DNA from: an uncultured delta proteobacterium
GTDB taxonomy: Bacteria; Myxococcota_A; Bradymonadia; REDH01
DNA length: 16,951 bases
Direction of reading: 5' to 3'
Assembly: GCA_903912275.1 (NCBI GenBank)
Contig: CAIWGR010000253.1
Coordinates: forward strand, 1-16,951
This document shows positions 1 to 6,576 of the stretch, piece after piece. How positions within the stretch are numbered: position 1 is the first letter of the stretch; every line of letters starts with the position of its first letter. The notes beneath the pieces were generated by a model that worked only from the letters and a program-made list of their open reading frames with translations, made no database searches and was not told where the DNA came from. The translations under genes and the position numbers were made by a program.

Positions 1-215
1 ATCTGGGCGCCCATGTTCTCGAACTTGTCTTCGAGTTCGATCTCTTTGGCGACCGAGACGCCGTCTTTGGTAACGAGCGGGCTGCCGTAGCTCTTGTCGA
101 TGATGACATTGCGGCCCTTGGGACCGAGCGTCACGACGACGGCATCTGCGAGGGCATCGACGCCGGCGAGGATGCGGATGCGGGCGGAATCATCGAAGAG
201 GATCTGCTTGGACAT
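1..215 (-). CDS. groEL: Chaperonin GroEL, N-terminal fragment (runs off left edge)
   Basis: This is the 60 kDa chaperonin subunit, which forms the double-ring ATP-dependent cytoplasmic folding chamber. Only the first 71 codons lie in the window. The translation starts MSKQILFDDSARIRILAGVD and contains the family's ATP-site segment VTLGPKGRNV at about residues 29-38. TKDGVSVAKEIELEDKFENM follows at about 49-68. All of this is near-diagnostic for GroEL. The ATG at 215-213 is preceded by GGAG seven bases upstream, which supports this start. No groES lies immediately upstream: the preceding gene on the same strand is an MBL-fold hydrolase 107 bases away. This is unlike the usual groES-groEL operon and suggests a stand-alone or additional groEL copy, as many Myxococcota carry. 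A dedicated promoter candidate lies in the gap. The identification is very secure; the regulation is inferred. Confidence 0.97.
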   Translation of the reverse strand, partial: MSKQILFDDSARIRILAGVDALADAVVVTLGPKGRNVIIDKSYGSPLVTKDGVSVAKEIELEDKFENMGAQ

Positions 216-275
216 CGTAGGCTCCGTACACTCGCAGGCCTGTAGATGGCGCTGCGAACCTGGTTTGGGGCCGTG

Positions 276-303
276 GTCTTAGGCACGGCGCAGGTGGTGT
301 CAA
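276..303 (-). promoter_or_regulatory. Sigma70-like promoter candidate for groEL
   Basis: Read on the minus strand, a perfect -35 hexamer TTGACA (303-298) is followed after 16 bases by TAAGAC (281-276), a weak -10 match. Transcription would start near position 269 and leave a leader of about 54 bases before the groEL ATG. I looked for a CIRCE operator (TTAGCACTC/GAGTGCTAA) in the 107-base gap and did not see one, so HrcA control is not indicated by sequence. Confidence 0.45.
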
Positions 304-322
304 ACGGGAGCTGTTGCCGGCG

Positions 323-1183
323 TCAGATGGCGCGGTATCGGCCGTCTTCGTCGCGGGCGGCGAGGCCGCGCTCCACGGCCCAGAGGAGGTGGGCCAGCGC
401 GCTGCGGGAGGCGACGGGGTGGAGTGCGGGGGCGACGTCGTCGTAGGCGCGCTCGGTCACTTCAATCAGGGTGGCTGGCGCCGCAAACGAGGCGAGCGCG
501 GCAAGGACCTTCTCGTCGCGGGCCATGCGGTGCTGCCGGTAGGAGCGGATGCGGAGCGAGAGGCCCGGGGCGGCGGGGCCATGTCCGGGGAGTCCGCGGT
601 CGAAGTTTCGGGCCTCGATGCGGGCTAGGGAGGCGAGGTAGTCGCCCATGGAGCCGTCGGGCGGATCGATGACGATGGTTCCCAATCCGGCAATCAGGTC
701 TCCGCAGAGGAGGTCACCCTCGCCGGAGGAGACAACGATGTGGCCGGAGGCGTGGCCCGGGGTGTGGAAGACCTCGAGGTTTCCGAGCCGGTCGAGATCG
801 GCAAGAGGGAAGGCGCGCGAAGCTGGGAGCCGGCGCCCGAGCTGGGCGATGGTCTTTGGGTGGGCGAGGATGGGCTCTTTGAAGCGTGAGAGCCAGTTGG
901 CCAGGCCGCCTGTGTGGTCGTCGTGGTGATGGGTGAGGAGGAGTCCGTGGATGTTCTTCCATCCCTTGCAGAACTCCTCGACGGCCTCGTCGAGCATGGA
1001 GAAGGCGCTTCCATCGGGCGAGCCGAAGTCGACGACAAGCCAGCCGCCGCCGTCGTGGATGAGATAGCAGTTGGTCCGGGTGGCGGGCGGTATGGTCCGT
1101 GTCTTCATGGGGACGCGGATGATGCTGCGTGCGACGCGCTCTGGGATGAAGGGCTCTTTGCCCTTCTCTTCGTTGAGTTTCAT
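323..1183 (-). CDS. Metallo-beta-lactamase-fold hydrolase, LACTB2/glyoxalase II-like
   Basis: This 286-residue MBL-fold protein is probably a cytoplasmic zinc hydrolase of unknown substrate. The signature THHHDDHTGG (residues 84-93) gives HxHxDH ligands H85, H87, D89 and H90. TPGHASGH (141-148) supplies H144, CGD supplies D162 and PGHGP supplies H201, so the metal site looks complete. The C-terminal part, near ALHPVASRSALAHLLWAVER, resembles the winged-helix segment of LACTB2-type proteins (BLACT_WH), which act as nucleases or thioesterases in different organisms. The ATG at 1183-1181 overlaps the TGA of the upstream radical SAM gene (ATGA), which fixes the start and implies coupled translation. 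An internal Met at residue 26 is possible but less likely. The family is certain; the reaction is unknown. Confidence 0.9.
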   Translation of the reverse strand: MKLNEEKGKEPFIPERVARSIIRVPMKTRTIPPATRTNCYLIHDGGGWLVVDFGSPDGSAFSMLDEAVEEFCKGWKNIHGLLLTHHHDDHTGGLANWLSRFKEPILAHPKTIAQLGRRLPASRAFPLADLDRLGNLEVFHTPGHASGHIVVSSGEGDLLCGDLIAGLGTIVIDPPDGSMGDYLASLARIEARNFDRGLPGHGPAAPGLSLRIRSYRQHRMARDEKVLAALASFAAPATLIEVTERAYDDVAPALHPVASRSALAHLLWAVERGLAARDEDGRYRAI

Positions 1184-2721
1184 GGGAGGAATTCCGCGGG
1201 GTGCACTTCGCCTGCGAAGCGGCCGGTGGGGAGGCCGAGCCGGAGGGCGGTATCGTCGGGCTGCTCGGACCGGGCGTGGTTCTGGATGGCCTTCTTCCAG
1301 GCGGCGAAGGAGCCGCCGTTTTTCCAGGCCTCGACGGCAACATCGGCCATATCGAAGCCGCCCTGTGCCATCACATACTCGACCCAGGCCCAGCGGGCGG
1401 AGGTGGCACGGACGTCGACATGGCCGCGGAGCGAGGTCTGGAGGTAGTCGAGGATCTGTTCGACCGGTTTGATTCCGGCGAAGGGCTGCCTGTCGAGCGG
1501 GGTGTTCCGCTTGGCGACGAAGGGGGCGATGCCGAGCGCGACGTTGCAGATGCGGGAGAGGTCTTTGGAGAAGGCGACGAGCTCTTCGATGTCTTCTCGG
1601 GTCTCGCCCGGGGCGCCGATCATGAGGTAGAGTTTGAGGTAGCGCATCTTGTACTCGGCGGCGTAGTGGGCTGCGCGCTCGAGGTGGGACTCGCGGATCT
1701 CCTTCTGGAGGATTTTGCGCATGCGCTCGGAGCAGCCGTCTGCGGCGACGGTGAGGGTGCGGTAGCCGCCCTGCTGGAGAAGCGTCATGAGTTCTGGGGT
1801 GAGCCGGTCTGCGCGGAGGCTGGAGAGGCCGAGTTCCCGCCCTGAGCCGACGATGCGCCCGACAATCTCGACGAGCTTGGGGTGGTCGCTGACGGCGGCG
1901 CCGACGAGGCCGACGCGGGTGGCGTCTTCGGGGATGCTGCCGACGATGGCGTCGGGGGTCGCGAGGCGCATTCCGCCGTTGGTGGAGCGGCGCATGACGC
2001 AGAAGGTGCACTTGCGGTGGCAGCCACGCTCGGACTCGACCAGGTGCATGTTGGCGAGTTCGGTGTTTGGGGTTCGGATCTGGCCGACGGCGGGGAGCTT
2101 GGCATTGTCGGCCGCCGCGGTGGGGATGAGTCGCTCGCCGTGGATGACCGGCACGAAGACGCCGGGGATGGCGGCCGCGCGCTGGTAGAAGTCGGTGCGG
2201 GAGGTGGCGCCTTCGTAAAGGTCGAGCAGCTGGGGGATGATCTCTTCGCCCTCTCCCATGACGATGGCGTCGCAGAAGGGGCCAACGGGGAGCGGATTCG
2301 AGAAGGTGAGAGGCCCGCCGAGGATGATGAGCGGGTGATGGGGTTTGCGGTCGCGGGCGTAGAGGGGGATGCCGGCGAGGTCGAAACACTCGAGGAGCCC
2401 GGTGACTTCGAGTTCATAGGCGAGCGAGATGGCGACGATGTCGAAGCCCCCGACCGGCGAGAGCGACTCGTAGGTGAGGAGCGGGGTGCGCGAGGTTCGA
2501 TGGTCTGCGGGTGTGTCGGGCAGGAAGGCGCGCTCGGCGACGGTTCCTGGCCGCTCGTTGATGAGGCGGTAGATGAGCTGATAGCCGAGGCTGCTCATGC
2601 CGGCGCGGTAGGGGCTCGGATAGAGGAGCGCGACCCGGAGGTGGCCCTCGCCGTAGAGGGTTCCCTTCTCGGCATCGAGGCGTTCGCGGATCTGCTTCTT
2701 GATGTCGTTTGTAGAGGCCAT
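1180..2721 (-). CDS. B12-binding-type radical SAM protein, function unknown
   Basis: This 513-residue protein is a predicted iron-sulfur radical S-adenosylmethionine enzyme. The cluster motif CHRKCTFC (C234, C238, C241) has the canonical CxxxCxxC spacing. The N-terminal ~190 residues (RVALLYPSPYRAGMSSLGYQ at about 29-48, then ISLAYELEV and LIILGGPLTF) look like the Rossmann-like cobalamin-binding domain of B12-dependent radical SAM proteins. I do not see the classic DxHxxG cobalamin histidine motif, so actual B12 binding is uncertain. The central TIM-barrel part includes LKLYLMIGAPGETREDIEEL, typical of this superfamily. It resembles the uncharacterised radical SAM group annotated under TIGR03960, but that assignment is from memory of motifs. 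It overlaps the downstream MBL-hydrolase gene by four bases. The ATG at 2721 has only a weak ribosome site. Confidence 0.88.
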   Translation of the reverse strand: MASTNDIKKQIRERLDAEKGTLYGEGHLRVALLYPSPYRAGMSSLGYQLIYRLINERPGTVAERAFLPDTPADHRTSRTPLLTYESLSPVGGFDIVAISLAYELEVTGLLECFDLAGIPLYARDRKPHHPLIILGGPLTFSNPLPVGPFCDAIVMGEGEEIIPQLLDLYEGATSRTDFYQRAAAIPGVFVPVIHGERLIPTAAADNAKLPAVGQIRTPNTELANMHLVESERGCHRKCTFCVMRRSTNGGMRLATPDAIVGSIPEDATRVGLVGAAVSDHPKLVEIVGRIVGSGRELGLSSLRADRLTPELMTLLQQGGYRTLTVAADGCSERMRKILQKEIRESHLERAAHYAAEYKMRYLKLYLMIGAPGETREDIEELVAFSKDLSRICNVALGIAPFVAKRNTPLDRQPFAGIKPVEQILDYLQTSLRGHVDVRATSARWAWVEYVMAQGGFDMADVAVEAWKNGGSFAAWKKAIQNHARSEQPDDTALRLGLPTGRFAGEVHPAEFLP

Positions 2722-2747
2722 GCGCTCGCTGGTTGTGACGGCAAGGC

Positions 2748-2776
2748 AGTGTAGGCTGTGGGGGAGGGTAGCGCAA
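2748..2776 (-). promoter_or_regulatory. Weak promoter candidate before the radical SAM gene
   Basis: On the minus strand, TTGCGC (2776-2771) and TACACT (2753-2748) are separated by 17 bases. They match the sigma70 consensus at four of six positions each. The site lies in the 71-base gap between oxyR and the radical SAM gene. It would let the radical SAM/MBL pair be transcribed independently, although read-through from oxyR is equally possible because no terminator hairpin with a T-run is visible in this gap. Confidence 0.28.
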
Positions 2777-2792
2777 ACCTCCGGCGTTCTGT

Positions 2793-3722
2793 CTAGGGCA
2801 GGGGGGCAGCCTGGAGGGTGTCGAGGATGCCGGACATGAGGTGGGCCATGGCGCGCAGGGCGACGGCGTTGGCGGCATCGCGGCGCCAGACGAGGAGGAT
2901 GGGTCTGGAGGGATGTGGCTGCTGGAACGGGCGGAGGGCGAGGGTGCTGCGTCGGTTTTCGACGGCGGCGGCAAGGGCCGGGATGAGGGTGACGCCGTGG
3001 CTGGAGGCGGTCATCTGGATGAGGGTGGCGAGGCTGGTTGCGTGCCAGGGGGATTCGCTGCGACCGGAGCGGTTGCAGAAGGCGAAGACCTGGTCTCGGA
3101 AGCAGTGGCCGTCGGAGAGGAGGAAGAGTTCCTGGTCGGCGAGGTTGGCAGCGGTGGGCTCTTCGGCTGCGGTGAGGAGGGGGTGGTCCGGGAGCGCGGC
3201 GAGGAGGAATGGGTCGTGGCCGATGGGGGCGGCGTCGAAGGAAGGGAGTCCTGGGTCGCCGGCGAGGATGGCGGCGTCGAGTTCGCGACGCTCGAGCTGT
3301 CCGAGGAGGGTCGCGGTTTTGTCTTCGAACCAGACGAACCGGATGGCCGGGAAGGCCGCTCGCAGGGGCGAGGCGACTTCGGGGAGGAAGTAGGGGGCGA
3401 TGGTGGGAATGGCGCCGATGCGGAGGGTTCCGGCGAAGGGGTTGCGGAGCTGGGCCGCGATGTCTCCGAGGGTCTCTGCAGATTGGAGGAGTCGCCGGGC
3501 TTGTTCGACCCATTCGACGGCGCCGGGGATGACGGTGACGCGGCGGTGGGTGCGGTCGAAGATTTGGAGCTGGAGTGCCGCTTCGACCTGGGCGATCTGG
3601 GCGGAGAGTGAGGGCTGCGAGACGCCGCAGTCTTGGGCAGCTCGTCGGAAGGAGGCTCGCTCGGCGACGGCCACGACATACTGAAGCTGACGGAGTGTGA
3701 AGGGGTGGTGGTGGAGGTTCAT
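2793..3722 (-). CDS. oxyR: OxyR, hydrogen-peroxide-sensing LysR-family regulator
   Basis: This 309-residue LysR-type transcription factor activates peroxide-defence genes after forming an intramolecular disulfide. The N-terminal winged helix-turn-helix spans about residues 8-66, with the recognition region CGVSQPSLSAQIAQVE followed by LQIFDRT. The effector domain contains SDGHCFRDQVFAFC (203-216). Its C207 and C216 have the same spacing as E. coli OxyR C199 and C208 and sit in the same GHCxRDQ context, which separates OxyR from other LysR proteins. ATSLATLIQM and GVTLIPALA further on also match OxyR. The ATG at 3722 lacks a strong Shine-Dalgarno sequence. No catalase, peroxiredoxin or Dps gene lies in the window. 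Downstream on the same strand come the radical SAM, MBL and groEL genes, and upstream a membrane glycosyltransferase is divergent. The family assignment is strong; the targets are unknown. Confidence 0.92.
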   Translation of the reverse strand: MNLHHHPFTLRQLQYVVAVAERASFRRAAQDCGVSQPSLSAQIAQVEAALQLQIFDRTHRRVTVIPGAVEWVEQARRLLQSAETLGDIAAQLRNPFAGTLRIGAIPTIAPYFLPEVASPLRAAFPAIRFVWFEDKTATLLGQLERRELDAAILAGDPGLPSFDAAPIGHDPFLLAALPDHPLLTAAEEPTAANLADQELFLLSDGHCFRDQVFAFCNRSGRSESPWHATSLATLIQMTASSHGVTLIPALAAAVENRRSTLALRPFQQPHPSRPILLVWRRDAANAVALRAMAHLMSGILDTLQAAPLP

Positions 3723-3727
3723 GCGGC

Positions 3728-3753
3728 CAGCCTAGCGGGGCCGGCAGCCTAGC
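3728..3753. repeat. Direct repeat in the oxyR/glycosyltransferase divergent gap
   Basis: CAGCCTAGC occurs twice, at 3728-3736 and 3745-3753, a 17-base period, within the 78-base gap between the divergent starts. The position would suit a regulatory site, possibly autoregulation by OxyR, but it does not match the known ATAG-based OxyR motif and could be chance in GC-rich DNA. Confidence 0.4.
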
Positions 3754-3800
3754 AAGGGTTGAGGGGGCGTGCTACGGGGAGGGGAGTCGAGCGAGGTCGG

Positions 3801-5660
3801 ATGGACGCAGAGCGAGAGAGCATGTGGTCGCGCTGGAGTTCGTTGCCGCGTCGGCAGCGGAGCTGGGGCGATGTGTGGACGGCGATTGCGATCGCGCTGT
3901 GCTACACGGTGCTGCTGGCGCTGACAGACGGCATGGGTTTCACGCGGGACGAGAGCTTCTACTTCAAAGCCGGGGCTGACTACGCAGGCTGGTTCTCGGA
4001 GTTGTGGCAAAACACGATGGAAGGGGCTTGGGCGCGGAGTTTCGCGCAGGCCTCGATCGACAAGCACTGGGGCTACAATCCGGAGCATCCCGTGCTGCTG
4101 AAGATGCTGTTCGGGCTGTCGTGGTTGTTGCTGCACAAGACGCTGGGATGGCTGGGGCCAGCGCTGGCATTCCGGCTGCCGGCGATGGCCTTCGCGGGCA
4201 TGCTGGTCGGCACGACCTGGAAGTTTGCGACCGAGCTGTTCGGGCGCTCAAGCGGATGGCTCGCAGCGTTCACGCTCGGCGTGATGCCGCATGTGTTCTT
4301 TCATTCGCACTTGGCCTGCTTCGACGTTCCGATCACGGCGATGTGGGTGCTTGTGGTCTATGCCTACTGGCGGTCTCTTAGCGACGGGCGCTGGGCGTGG
4401 ATTACGGGGCTGCTCTGGGGCATCGCTCTGACGGTGAAGCTGAATGCGTTTTTCCTGCCGATGCTGTTTGTGGCACACGCGGGTTGGCTCGGGGTGAGCC
4501 GTGCGATTTCGACGGGCGGAGCGAGCCTTCGGCGCCCGAGGATTCCGCTGGCGCTGGTCGGCATGGCGCTGCTCGGGCCGCTGCTTCTGCACGCAGGTTG
4601 GCCGTTACACTGGTACGAGACCTTCGACCGGCTGTCGTTCTACTTCCAGTTCCACCTCAAGCATGAGCACTACTTCGTGGACTACTTCGGGCGCGGGCTG
4701 TGGGAACCTCCGTTCCCTGTCGCCTACCCGTTTGTGCTGACGGGTGTGACGACGCCGATTGTGATTCTGGCATCGATGCTGGTTGGCATGTTGACGCTGA
4801 TGTTGGTGTGGGGCCGAGAGCGATGGATGGCGATGGTGCGGGGGCAGGTTGCTCTGTCGGAGGGTGGCGCGGGACGAGCGGACGACGCCGCGACGGGGGC
4901 GCTCCTGCTGCTGAACATTGCCTTTCCGTTCGTGCTTATCGCACTGCCAAGCACGCCGGTTTTCGGCGGTGTGAAGCACTGGTTCGCGGCGTTGCCCTTC
5001 ATGGCGATGGTGGCGGGATACTTTCTGTCACGGGTCGCGCGCGAGGCGGGCGGAAGCGGGCGCGGGCAGTGGCTTGCGCTTGGGTTGCTGGTTCTGGTCT
5101 ACGCACCTTCGCCGATCTGGGCTTCGGTTTGGAGCCACCCGTTTGGGATCTCCTACTACAACGAGGTCATCGGCGGCGTGACAGGCGCGGCGGACCAACG
5201 GACGATGCGACAGTTCTGGGGCTATGCAGCGCGCCAGTCGCTGCCGTGGGTGAACGAACACGCGGTGAAGGGCGCCAAGGTTGCGTGGCACGACACCACC
5301 TGGGGGGCCTACGACATGTACAAGCAGGAGGGGTGGTTGCGGCCGGATGTGGGGGGCACGTGGGACTACGCAAACGCGGACTACCTCTTGTTCGATGTTC
5401 AGAAGGCGCTCGTGTTTGCGCAAGAGGACGCTTGGAGCCGTTACGGCACGCAGGCGCCGTCGGCGACGATGGGGATTCACGGCGTTCCGCTCATCACGGT
5501 GTATGAGAATCTGACGCGGCTTGCTTCGCGGAAGGCGGGGAGCGCGCTGGCGCATCCGGCCGAGACAGAGGAGCGCGGAGATGGCTCGGGTGCCGATGGT
5601 CATCGTGCCGCCTACGAGGCGCGACAGCGTACGGAGGGGAGCGGTCATGAAAGCGAGTAA
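3801..5660 (+). CDS. GT39/ArnT-like polytopic membrane glycosyltransferase
   Basis: This 619-residue integral membrane protein of the GT-C fold (PMT/ArnT-like, glycosyltransferase family 39) would transfer a sugar from a polyprenyl-phosphate donor on the periplasmic face. The first hydrophobic helix (about 25-43) is followed by FTRDESFYF, whose D50-E51 fits the catalytic acidic motif in the first outer loop. NPEHPVLLK (93-101) and HLACFDVP (170-177) are further family-typical loop motifs. Roughly ten to twelve hydrophobic segments run to about residue 460, then a soluble region containing NEVIGG and WHDTTWGAYDMYK. The last ~45 residues are hydrophilic and look unrelated to the family. I chose the ATG at 3801 (GAGG four bases upstream); an in-frame TTG at 3759 and an ATG at 3822 are alternatives. 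The 3' end overlaps the next gene by 14 bases. Acceptor unknown: lipid, polysaccharide or protein. Confidence 0.85.
   Translation: MDAERESMWSRWSSLPRRQRSWGDVWTAIAIALCYTVLLALTDGMGFTRDESFYFKAGADYAGWFSELWQNTMEGAWARSFAQASIDKHWGYNPEHPVLLKMLFGLSWLLLHKTLGWLGPALAFRLPAMAFAGMLVGTTWKFATELFGRSSGWLAAFTLGVMPHVFFHSHLACFDVPITAMWVLVVYAYWRSLSDGRWAWITGLLWGIALTVKLNAFFLPMLFVAHAGWLGVSRAISTGGASLRRPRIPLALVGMALLGPLLLHAGWPLHWYETFDRLSFYFQFHLKHEHYFVDYFGRGLWEPPFPVAYPFVLTGVTTPIVILASMLVGMLTLMLVWGRERWMAMVRGQVALSEGGAGRADDAATGALLLLNIAFPFVLIALPSTPVFGGVKHWFAALPFMAMVAGYFLSRVAREAGGSGRGQWLALGLLVLVYAPSPIWASVWSHPFGISYYNEVIGGVTGAADQRTMRQFWGYAARQSLPWVNEHAVKGAKVAWHDTTWGAYDMYKQEGWLRPDVGGTWDYANADYLLFDVQKALVFAQEDAWSRYGTQAPSATMGIHGVPLITVYENLTRLASRKAGSALAHPAETEERGDGSGADGHRAAYEARQRTEGSGHESE
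5633..5637 (+). promoter_or_regulatory. Ribosome binding site of the TPR-PEGA gene
   Basis: GGAGG lies nine bases before the ATG at 5647, inside the end of the glycosyltransferase gene. It selects this start over the longer in-frame extension reaching back to 5521, and it places the signal peptide at the N-terminus. Confidence 0.75.
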
Positions 5661-6576
5661 GTTTGCATTTTCGGTCTTGCTCGCCATTGCGCCTGCGGCC
5701 GTGGGCGCGGTCCCGAAGGCACCCAATGAGGCTGAGATGCTTTTCGGCCGCGGGGTCGAGGCGTTTGAGGCTGGGCGATACGAGGCGGCGGCGGCCTATC
5801 TATCGCAGGCCTACGCGCTGGAGCCGGAGGCTCGCCTCGCCTTCAACACGGCGCTCGCGTACGAGCGCGCCGGCAAGACGACGGAGGCGGTGACCTGGTA
5901 CCGATTGGCTGCGGAGTCCGCGGAAGCTTCGTTGCGGGGTGATGCTGAGGCCGCGATCGGCCGGCTGGTCAAGGGGGGCTCGCAGCCCGAGGCGCCGGTT
6001 GTCACGGAGGGCGTGCGCGAGGCGACGCTGTCTTTGCGCCTCGAAGCTGCGGTGGCAGGCGCGCGGGTGCAGGTGGATGGTGGTCACGCGCTGGCGCTGC
6101 CCGGTACGGTGACGGTTGCGCCCGGTGCGCACCTCATCGAGGCGTCGGCGCCGGAGCGGCAGCCGTGGCAGGAGACGGTCACTGTGGCTGCGGGTGAGAG
6201 CCGCATCGTCACGATCGCCCTGTTGCCTGTGGTCGCTCCAGCTGGGTTTCCGAACTGGTGGATTGGCTCCGGTGTGACGGCGGCGGCCGCAGCGGTGGGT
6301 GCGGGCTACTACTTCGTTTCGGCCGGGCACTTCGACGAGGCCGACAGGCTGGCGCAGGCTGGCGTGGATCGCGTGGGGTTTGACCGAGAGCAGGCGGACG
6401 GACGGACAGCGGCCACGTTGTCGAACGCCTCCTACGGGGTTGCAGCGGTGAGTGCATTGGCGACGGGCCTGCTGTGGTGGTTGGACCGAGGCAGTTCCCC
6501 TGCGCCGGATCGCGTATTGGTGGTGCCAGTACTCGGCCCCTCTCAGGCCGGATTGATGGGTTCGTGGAGGCCGTGA
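5647..6576 (+). CDS. Secreted TPR-PEGA domain protein with C-terminal hydrophobic segments
   Basis: This 309-residue envelope protein has a probable signal peptide (KFAFSVLLAIAPAAVGA, residues 5-21). TPR-like helices follow at about 29-95 (LFGRGVEAFEAGRYEAAAAY; FNTALAYERAGKTTEAVTWY). A PEGA-type beta domain lies at about 126-193, where ALPGTVTVAPGAHLIEASA is typical. Two hydrophobic segments follow, 204-224 (beginning NWWIGSGVTAA) and 260-279 (ending LATGLLWWL), probably anchoring it in a membrane. The same TPR-PEGA-membrane architecture is common in Myxococcota and related bacteria and generally uncharacterised; PEGA domains are thought to mediate surface or polysaccharide contacts. The start is supported by GGAGG nine bases upstream. 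The gene overlaps its upstream neighbour by 14 bases and its downstream neighbour by one (TGATG), so the three are probably translated as a unit. The function is not known. Confidence 0.85.
   Translation: MKASKFAFSVLLAIAPAAVGAVPKAPNEAEMLFGRGVEAFEAGRYEAAAAYLSQAYALEPEARLAFNTALAYERAGKTTEAVTWYRLAAESAEASLRGDAEAAIGRLVKGGSQPEAPVVTEGVREATLSLRLEAAVAGARVQVDGGHALALPGTVTVAPGAHLIEASAPERQPWQETVTVAAGESRIVTIALLPVVAPAGFPNWWIGSGVTAAAAAVGAGYYFVSAGHFDEADRLAQAGVDRVGFDREQADGRTAATLSNASYGVAAVSALATGLLWWLDRGSSPAPDRVLVVPVLGPSQAGLMGSWRP

Noticed and set aside
216..322. CIRCE/HrcA operator before groEL
   Set aside because: Neither half-site nor an approximate 9-9-9 inverted repeat is visible in the gap.
1184..2389. Long minus-strand open frame continuing upstream of the MBL hydrolase
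   Set aside because: It is an arginine/proline-rich shadow of the radical SAM gene in another frame. The hydrolase begins at 1183.
1882..2754. 290-codon plus-strand frame opposite the radical SAM gene
   Set aside because: It is Gly/Asp/Glu/Val-rich, typical of the complement of a GC-rich gene, with no recognisable motif.
2722..3513. N-terminal extension of the radical SAM frame into the oxyR region
   Set aside because: The residues are Arg/Pro/His-rich frame-shadow of oxyR. The protein domain starts at the ATG at 2721.
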